From Chloroflexota bacterium (GTDB lineage Bacteria; Chloroflexota; Dormibacteria; Dormibacterales; Dormibacteraceae), in NCBI GenBank assembly GCA_005880175.1, contig VBJR01000014.1, positions 23,091 through 29,468 of the forward strand: a DNA stretch of 6,378 nt, written 5' to 3'. The translations under genes were made by a program, and so were the position numbers. Numbering within the stretch: the stretch's first letter is position 1; each line of letters opens with the position of its first letter. Positions 1 through 5,347 of the stretch are shown one piece after another. Under the pieces are notes generated by a model. It ran no database searches, had not been told where the DNA came from, and saw only the letters and a program-made list of their open reading frames with translations.

Positions 1-740
1 TGGCTGGAGTGGTACTGCGTCAGCGGCAGGAAGTCGGCCTCGCCCCAGCGAGCGAGCGGGCTCGGCACCAGGTGACCGTAGAAGCCGCGGCCCGCGCTGG
101 TCGCCGCGCCGGCCTCCCGGCCCATCCGCAGGCCGTCGCCGGTGCTGCCCGGCGCCGAGCGCACCAGCAGCGATCCGGCCGGCGCGCCGATGAGCTCGTC
201 CCGCAGCGCCGGGTCGCCCTGGAAGCCGCCCGTCGCGAGCAGGACGGCGCCCGCGCGCAGCTCGCCCGCGGCGGCGCCGGCGACCTCCACCCCGCCGCCC
301 GCCAGCAGCCGGCGTGCCGGCGACCCGAGCAGGACCCGGCCCCCCGCCCGCTCGATGCGCTCCCGCCACGCGGCGAGGAGCGCCGCGATGTCGACCCGGA
401 CCGCCGAGCCGAAGCCCATCTGCCCCTCCCAGCGCTCGCTCACGAACGCGCCGGTGGCGCGGATCCACTCGACCGCCGGCGCGAAGCCCGCGACGAGCGC
501 CGCCCCCAGCTCGGCGTCGCCGCCCGGGTCGAGCCGGCGCAGCGTCGCGACGTCGGGAGCGGTCCACAGGATCCCGGCCGACAGTCCCGCCGAGCCGCCC
601 AGCCGGCCGGCCTTCTCCAGCACGACCACGCTCGCGCCGAGCTCGGCCGCCCGGGCCGCCGCGGCCAGGCCGGCCATCCCGCCGCCCACGACCAGCAGGT
701 CGCAGGCGGCCGAGGAGCCGCTGGCAGAAATCGATTTCAC
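1..740 (-). CDS. FAD-dependent oxidoreductase of the fumarate reductase / 3-ketosteroid dehydrogenase-like family, N-terminal part (C-terminus beyond window)
   Basis: A flavoprotein dehydrogenase, probably soluble; the substrate cannot be told from this fragment. 246 codons are visible. Near the N-terminus there is a Rossmann dinucleotide-binding motif, LLVVGGGMAGLAA (GxGxxG at residues 19-24), followed by VVVLEK with the ribose-binding Glu at residue 41, and then GRLGGSAGLSAG, the Gly/Ser-rich FAD contact usual in the FAD_binding_2 (PF00890) family. Further on come VLLATGGFQGDP and PGTGDGLRMGREAGA, both characteristic of that family, and GFYGHLVP close to the window edge. Members usually have about 450-550 residues, so roughly half is missing. 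The start is taken as GTG at 740, just ahead of the Rossmann strand, preceded by a purine-rich GGGCGGCGG rather than a clean Shine-Dalgarno. The gene begins 46 nt after the stop of the helicase-nuclease, on the same strand, so co-transcription is possible. Family assignment is confident; the physiological role is unknown. Confidence 0.88.
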   Translation of the reverse strand, partial: MKSISASGSSAACDLLVVGGGMAGLAAAARAAELGASVVVLEKAGRLGGSAGLSAGILWTAPDVATLRRLDPGGDAELGAALVAGFAPAVEWIRATGAFVSERWEGQMGFGSAVRVDIAALLAAWRERIERAGGRVLLGSPARRLLAGGGVEVAGAAAGELRAGAVLLATGGFQGDPALRDELIGAPAGSLLVRSAPGSTGDGLRMGREAGAATSAGRGFYGHLVPSPLARWGEADFLPLTQYHSS

Positions 741-774
741 CCGCCGCCCAGCGTAGGCCGGGCCGGGCGGCGGG
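740..774 (-). promoter_or_regulatory. Perfect 10-bp inverted repeat over the ribosome binding region of the flavoprotein gene
   Basis: CCCGCCGCCC at 740-749 is the exact reverse complement of GGGCGGCGGG at 765-774, with a 15-nt loop. On the minus strand the hairpin starts 12 nt after the helicase stop codon, and its downstream arm ends on the first base of the GTG start of the flavoprotein. In RNA it would form an all-GC stem that hides the translation initiation region. It could act as a weak terminator or attenuator after the helicase, but there is no T-run (the following bases are TGAAATCG). The inverted repeat is seen directly; the regulatory role is inferred. Confidence 0.5.
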
Positions 775-786
775 GTCAACCGCGCG

Positions 787-3700
787 TCAGCGGGCGGTCG
801 GCCGGATGTCGTACTGCTTCAGGGCTGCCCAGAGCGGCTCCAGCGCCGCGTCCGGGTCGCGGTAGAACGACGCGCCGCGGACCCGGGCGAACGGCAGGCC
901 GCACCGCTCCAGCATGCGCTGCCGGGCCAGCTCGACCTCGAACTCGTTGGCGCCCCGCCACTGGTCACCATCGCACTCCACCGCGAGGCGGCCGTTCCTG
1001 CCCTCGACGAGCAGGTCCACCCGGAAGCCGGCGATGTCGTGCTGGGGGATGACGCGGTAGCCGCGGTCCACGAGCCGCAGGAACACGTCCAGCTCCAGCC
1101 AGGAGTCGAACGGGTGCGGCACGGCCTCCCCGGGCGCCCGCTCGGCGACGCGGCGCCGCCACGTCTCCACGGCCAGGCCGCGGGCCGGCACCGGCTCCAC
1201 GCTCGGCTGCAGGCAGTAGTGCAGCAGCCGGTGCGCCACGCCGGCCGGATGGAGGTCGTCCAGCGTCGCCGTGTGGAACAGCCAGAGCTGGTCGCGGGCG
1301 CGGCTGGCCGCGACGTTGAAGCGCCGGCGGTCGCGGTCGTGCGTGCCGGCGTACAGCTGGCGGCCGGCCCGCGGCGCCTGCACCAGGCTCAGGAACATCA
1401 CGTCGCGCTCGTCGCCCTGGAACGCGTACGCGTCGCCGCAGAGCAGGCGCCGGCGGTCGATCTCGGCCGGGTCCAGGCGCTGCGTCAGCAGGCGCGAGAT
1501 CAGCTTCGCCTGCTCGGAGCCGACCAGGCTGATCACGCCCATCGTCCTGCCCGCGTAGTCCGGGTCCTCCAGGCAGGCCACGATCTGGTCCACGATCGCG
1601 ACGGCCTCGGCCTCGTTGACCTGGTCGTCGCGGTAGACGCCGTCGTGGACGCGCCGGACCTGGATCGCGGGCCGCAGCCGGTCGCTCCCGAACTGGCGGA
1701 GCGGCACGAGCGGCCGGTCCCGGTAGCACAGGGCGTTCGAGAACTGGATGATCTCCGGCATGCACCGGAAGTGCTCCTGGAGCACGAGCCGGTCGCCGTA
1801 GCGGATCGCGGCGTGCGTGAAGTAGCTGGTGTCCGCGTCGTAGTGCATGGCCAGCGGCACGTCGTGCAGGTACTGGCTGTTCAGGAACTGCACCTTGTCG
1901 CGGTCCACGCCCACGTTGTCCGGGCTGATCTGCTGGTCGTCGCCGACCACGATCACGTGCCGGGCCAGGAACTGCAGGAACAGCGCCTCGGGGCCGGACT
2001 GGCTGGCCTCGTCCACGATCACGACGTCGAACGCCTCCGGCGTCATGTCCACGGTCTCGGCGACCTTGAAGATCGGCATGATCCAGGCCGGGATCGCGCT
2101 GCGGCAGCCCTGCATCGCGTCGCGGGCCTGCTTCCGCCACCGGGCGGCGTGCTTGCCGGTGCCCTTGCCGATCTTGCGGACGGCCTCCTCCCACGTCTGG
2201 AGGTGGGCCCGCTCGCGCTCGGAGAGCCGGTTCAGGCAGTGCGCCCAGGCCAGCTCGGCGGCGAGCTGGCGCGTGGCGCGCTCGATGCGCTGGCGGGCGT
2301 CGTCGAGATCGCGCTCCAGCCGGGCCGTCAGCGTGGGGTCGGCCTGGGCGACGAGCCAGGCGTCGGCCCGGGCCCAGTCCCAGGCGGCGGTGAACGCGGC
2401 GAACTTCGCGTCCCACACCGGGTCCGGGACGGTGGCGGCCAGCCGGGCGGCGAGCCGCGGGGCGCCCGCGCGCAGCCGCTCGGCCAGGTCGCGCCGGCGG
2501 AGCAGCGCCTCCCGGCGGTCGGCCAGGCGGTCGAGGTTGGCCCGCTGGGCGGTGTAGGCGAGGGCGTCGCGGTCCGCGACGGCGGCACGCGCCGCCCGCT
2601 CGGCGGGCAGGCCGGAGCCGGTCGCGGCGAGCACGTCGTCGAGCTGGTCGCGGGCGGCCTGGAGGCGGCGCTCGCGACCGCCGCCGTCGATGGCGCCGAG
2701 CAGCTCGCTCAGGCCGGCGTCGTCCTCCCAGGCGGGCACGGCCAGGCCCGGCACGGCGGCGGCCGCGCCGACCGCGTCCGCGATGGCGTCCTCCAGGCGG
2801 AGCACGTCCTGGAGCGTGGCGGCCACGTCCGCGTACTCGGCGCAGCGGAGGGCCGCGCCGCCGGCGGACGCCTGGCGGAGCGGGGTCCAGGCCCGGTCGA
2901 GGCGGTTCAGGCGGTCGTGCACGTAGGCCCAGCCGGCCAGGCGGGCGAGCGTGGTCCCGTCGCGGCACGGCGCCCCGTCCACGCGCGTGCCCTCGATCAG
3001 GTAGCGGGCGCGCTTCACCGGCTCGGGCCGGATCGGGCCGAAGCCGAGGCTGCCGCCGGCCTCCAGGTGCTGGCGCAGGGCGGTGGCGTCGGCCTGCACG
3101 GTGGCCAGGTCGCGGCCGTCCACGCCGGTGACCTCGGTGGCCCCCGCGTCGGTGGCGAACGGCCGGACCGCGTCCAGCGTCTCGCGCGTCATCCGCTCCA
3201 GCTCGCGCCAGCGGCCGGCCATGCCGGCGGTGACCTGGCCGGCGGCGTCGGCGACCCAGCCCTCGGCCCGGCGCACCAGGCCGGCCCGGCGGCGGCGGAG
3301 GGCGACGATCGCGGACGCCAGCTCCTGCAGCGCCTCGGCCGGCGCCGCGGCCAGGGCGGGGTCGGGCGGGCCGGTCAGCTCGGCGCGCTGGTCGGCGGCC
3401 TCCCGCTCGGCGGCCACCAGGGCCGCGAACGCCTCCGGCGTGGGCAGCGCCGCCACGTCGGTGGCCAGGAGGTCGAGCTCGGCCTCCTCCAGGGCGTCGA
3501 TCGAGCGCAGCAGCTCGAGCAGCGCGACGGCCTCGGCGTCGTCGAGCGGCGCCTCCGCGGCCAGCTCGACGCGGTCCGGGATCCAGCCCAGGTCGAGCGC
3601 GCGGGCGCGGAGCTGGCGCGCGATCTCCTGGGCCGTGCCCTCGTAGCCGCCGTAGACCTGCATGTGGCGCTGGGTGTCCCGCTCGCGGAGCTCGCGGAAG

Positions 3701-5202
3701 CGGCCGCGCAGCTCGGCCTCGGCGGCGCGGGCGGTCTCCAGCTCCCGTCGGTGCCTCGCGACGCGCTCGCGGGAGCGCCGGCCGTCCCACGACGCGTACC
3801 GCTCGGAGATCCCGTGCACCGACGCCTGGAGCTCCTCGCGGCCCCGGGCGTCGTTGCCGAGCACGACGACGGCGAGCTCGCGGACATCGGGCGGGATGCG
3901 GTCGCGCAGCACCTCCAGCGCGCGGGCGGTGTGGCTGGTGACCAGGACGCGGCGGCCGTGCGCCAGCAGGTGGGCGACCAGGTTGGCGATCGTGTGCGAC
4001 TTGCCGGTGCCGGGCGGGCCCTGGACCAGCACCCCGGGCCGGTCGCGCAGCCGGCGCACGATGTCGAGCTGGGTGTCGTTGGCGGGCAGCGGGAACAGGA
4101 CCTCGTCGTCCGGCTCGACGACGGCCGGCTCCGGCAGGAGGTTCTCCACCGCCACCTCGGGCTCGGCCAGGTCCACCAGCCGGCGCACGCCCTCGGGGAT
4201 TGCGACGCCGTCGCGGAGCTGCTCGGAGATCGAGGTGAGGGACTGGACGATCGAGCGGTCGCTGCGCCGGCGCAGGATCACGGCGGGGGCCAGGTGGACG
4301 GCCGGGTCCGCGCCGGCGTCGCGCGGGGGCCGGAGGCTGTCGTCGAACGCGCCGCTGGCGGAGGCACCGTGCGCCCAGCGGCGGGCGGCGCTGGCCACGG
4401 CCGGGTCGGCGAACACGTCGTCGCCGACGGCGGCCAGGTCGGCCGTGATCTCGTCCAGCACCGACCGGGGCGGCCGCTCGCCGGGCTCCAGCATGTCCTG
4501 TTCGAGCGCCGGGCGGGCGCCGTCGGCGGCGGCCGTGACGCTGATGACGCCGCGGTCGGCGTCGAACCGGACGTCCGTCTGGGCCACGATCAGGTGGCGG
4601 CGGACCGCGTTGCCGGACGGCGTGCGCCAGGCCAGGAGCCCGATGCCCATCACGACCTCGTACGCCTCGCCCAGGCGCTGCTGGGACTGGTGGAGGCGGA
4701 ACAGGTCGGTGTAGATGCGCTGGGCCCGCTGGAGCGGGCGGTCGCGGAGCGCCCACGGGCGCCACTCGCCGGCGAGGTACTCGTCGTACGCCGCGCGGAC
4801 GTCGGGCCGGTCGGCCAGGACCTGGGGCGGCGCGAGCTCCTCGCCCAGCGCGGGTTCGGCGGGCTCGGCCGGGATGGACTCGCGCAGCGCCGGCGTCTCG
4901 ACGGCGGAGTCGTCCCAGCGCTCCAGCCAGGGCCGGAGCACCTCGGGCGGCCGCGGGGCGGGCACCAGCCTGGGCTTGCGGACCTCGAGCCAGACCTCGC
5001 CGTCGCGGGTCGGCTCGACGGCGGCGCAGACACAGCCGGGCAGGCCGGGGACGTCGGCCAGCCAGATCACCTCGTCGTAGGAGTCGGTCGTGAGTGCCGT
5101 GCTGGCCCGGAGCTGCGTGTACTCCCTGAGGAACGTGAACAGTCGGACCGCCCGGTCGCGAACGTCGTCCGGGGCGGCCAGCGGCAGCGGGATCACCGAC
5201 AT
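787..5202 (-). CDS. Superfamily 1 helicase (COG1112, Upf1/DNA2/NAM7-like) with long helical insertion and C-terminal Vsr-like PD-(D/E)XK nuclease
   Basis: An ATP-driven nucleic-acid translocase or unwinding enzyme fused to a predicted endonuclease; 1471 residues, cytoplasmic (no signal peptide or membrane segment). Residues 1 to about 360 form an N-terminal region with no named domain that I recognise. Helicase motifs follow in order: Q motif NDTQ (375-378), Walker A GPPGTGKS (395-402), motif Ia VTSHTARALE (421-430), Walker B VIVDEASQ (Asp1064, Glu1065), motif III GDDQQ (1087-1091), motif IV EHFRC (1143-1147), motif V FQGDERD (1261-1267) and motif VI NVAASRAR (1296-1303). All are intact. Residues about 460-1000 are an Ala/Arg/Leu/Glu-rich helical, coiled-coil-like insertion; IGKGTGK just before motif II is typical of COG1112 helicases. 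The C-terminus (about 1360-1470) fits the MTES_1575/DUF559/Vsr-like nucleases: Glu1370, FRVDLLVEG with Asp1396, AVECDGD with Glu1409, Asp1411 and Asp1413, and VRGASFYRDP. The ATG at 5202 is chosen because GGAGG lies 7 nt upstream; an in-frame TTG at 5262 would add 20 unlike residues. Antiviral or repair use is inference only. Confidence 0.92.
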   Translation of the reverse strand: MSVIPLPLAAPDDVRDRAVRLFTFLREYTQLRASTALTTDSYDEVIWLADVPGLPGCVCAAVEPTRDGEVWLEVRKPRLVPAPRPPEVLRPWLERWDDSAVETPALRESIPAEPAEPALGEELAPPQVLADRPDVRAAYDEYLAGEWRPWALRDRPLQRAQRIYTDLFRLHQSQQRLGEAYEVVMGIGLLAWRTPSGNAVRRHLIVAQTDVRFDADRGVISVTAAADGARPALEQDMLEPGERPPRSVLDEITADLAAVGDDVFADPAVASAARRWAHGASASGAFDDSLRPPRDAGADPAVHLAPAVILRRRSDRSIVQSLTSISEQLRDGVAIPEGVRRLVDLAEPEVAVENLLPEPAVVEPDDEVLFPLPANDTQLDIVRRLRDRPGVLVQGPPGTGKSHTIANLVAHLLAHGRRVLVTSHTARALEVLRDRIPPDVRELAVVVLGNDARGREELQASVHGISERYASWDGRRSRERVARHRRELETARAAEAELRGRFRELRERDTQRHMQVYGGYEGTAQEIARQLRARALDLGWIPDRVELAAEAPLDDAEAVALLELLRSIDALEEAELDLLATDVAALPTPEAFAALVAAEREAADQRAELTGPPDPALAAAPAEALQELASAIVALRRRRAGLVRRAEGWVADAAGQVTAGMAGRWRELERMTRETLDAVRPFATDAGATEVTGVDGRDLATVQADATALRQHLEAGGSLGFGPIRPEPVKRARYLIEGTRVDGAPCRDGTTLARLAGWAYVHDRLNRLDRAWTPLRQASAGGAALRCAEYADVAATLQDVLRLEDAIADAVGAAAAVPGLAVPAWEDDAGLSELLGAIDGGGRERRLQAARDQLDDVLAATGSGLPAERAARAAVADRDALAYTAQRANLDRLADRREALLRRRDLAERLRAGAPRLAARLAATVPDPVWDAKFAAFTAAWDWARADAWLVAQADPTLTARLERDLDDARQRIERATRQLAAELAWAHCLNRLSERERAHLQTWEEAVRKIGKGTGKHAARWRKQARDAMQGCRSAIPAWIMPIFKVAETVDMTPEAFDVVIVDEASQSGPEALFLQFLARHVIVVGDDQQISPDNVGVDRDKVQFLNSQYLHDVPLAMHYDADTSYFTHAAIRYGDRLVLQEHFRCMPEIIQFSNALCYRDRPLVPLRQFGSDRLRPAIQVRRVHDGVYRDDQVNEAEAVAIVDQIVACLEDPDYAGRTMGVISLVGSEQAKLISRLLTQRLDPAEIDRRRLLCGDAYAFQGDERDVMFLSLVQAPRAGRQLYAGTHDRDRRRFNVAASRARDQLWLFHTATLDDLHPAGVAHRLLHYCLQPSVEPVPARGLAVETWRRRVAERAPGEAVPHPFDSWLELDVFLRLVDRGYRVIPQHDIAGFRVDLLVEGRNGRLAVECDGDQWRGANEFEVELARQRMLERCGLPFARVRGASFYRDPDAALEPLWAALKQYDIRPTAR

Positions 5203-5209
5203 CGTCTGT

Positions 5210-5214
5210 CCTCC
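5210..5214 (-). promoter_or_regulatory. Strong Shine-Dalgarno site (GGAGG) of the helicase-nuclease gene
   Basis: The minus strand reads GGAGG, then 7 nt (ACAGACG), then ATG at 5202. This is near-ideal complementarity and spacing to 16S rRNA, and it decides the start in favour of ATG at 5202 over the in-frame TTG at 5262, which has no comparable site and lies inside the inverted repeat at 5255-5275. Confidence 0.85.
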
Positions 5215-5254
5215 AGCGTGGTCCGGCTGACGGAACGTCTCGCCAGACCCCACC

Positions 5255-5275
5255 CCTGACAACTGTGGTGTCAGG
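5255..5275 (-). promoter_or_regulatory. Inverted repeat CCTGACA-N7-TGTCAGG, candidate operator or 5'-leader hairpin of the helicase-nuclease gene
   Basis: CCTGACA at 5255-5261 and TGTCAGG at 5269-5275 are perfect 7-bp arms separated by 7 nt, in the only intergenic gap upstream of the helicase-nuclease. The dyad lies one base downstream of the TATACT candidate -10 box, so it would cover the transcription start point. This is the usual place for a repressor operator of a dimeric helix-turn-helix protein. As RNA it could also fold into a 7-bp hairpin in the leader. No regulator gene is in the window. The symmetry is observed; the function is inferred. Confidence 0.5.
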
Positions 5276-5276
5276 A

Positions 5277-5305
5277 AGTATACCTTCGGACTGATGGGTT
5301 CTGCA
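5277..5305 (-). promoter_or_regulatory. Possible sigma70-type promoter for the helicase-nuclease gene
   Basis: The minus strand holds TATACT at 5282-5277, five of six matches to the TATAAT -10 consensus and conspicuous in such GC-rich sequence. Seventeen bases upstream, TGCAGA at 5305-5300 is a poor -35 (three of six matches to TTGACA). A start near 5270 would give a leader of about 68 nt before the ATG at 5202. The position fits: just after the hairpin ending the cellulase gene and just before the dyad at 5255-5275. The weak -35 makes this tentative. Confidence 0.4.
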
Positions 5306-5336
5306 GGAGGGAGCCGCGCGGAGCGGCCCCCTCCCG
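5304..5336 (-). terminator. GC-rich hairpin terminator of the cellulase gene
   Basis: On the minus strand GGAGGGGGCCGC (5334-5323), a 5-nt loop TCCGC (5322-5318) and GCGGCTCCCTCC (5317-5306) form a 12-bp stem containing one G-U pair. A G-U and a C-G pair at 5335/5305 and 5336/5304 can extend it. It begins 12 to 14 nt after the cellulase stop codon. The G-U pairs would be A-C mismatches if transcribed from the plus strand, so the stem is better in the minus direction. There is no U-run after it, a form often seen in high-GC bacteria, so its efficiency is uncertain. Confidence 0.65.
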
Positions 5337-5347
5337 GTGAGAGCGGG

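Noticed and set aside
9..1052. Plus-strand open frames across the flavoprotein gene
   Set aside because: They are Arg/Pro/Ala-rich shadows. The minus strand reads a clear FAD-binding protein here.
965..4765. A 1266-codon second minus-strand frame inside the helicase-nuclease gene
   Set aside because: The product is almost entirely Arg, Pro, Gly and Ala, as expected from an out-of-frame reading of GC-rich coding DNA, and it has no own ribosome binding site or domain.
1039..5259. A 1406-codon open frame on the plus strand, antisense to the helicase-nuclease
   Set aside because: It mirrors the minus-strand gene through its strong third-position GC bias. The predicted product is low-complexity (Gly, Arg, Ala, Val, His, Gln, Leu) with no recognisable motifs, while the minus-strand frame has every helicase motif in order.
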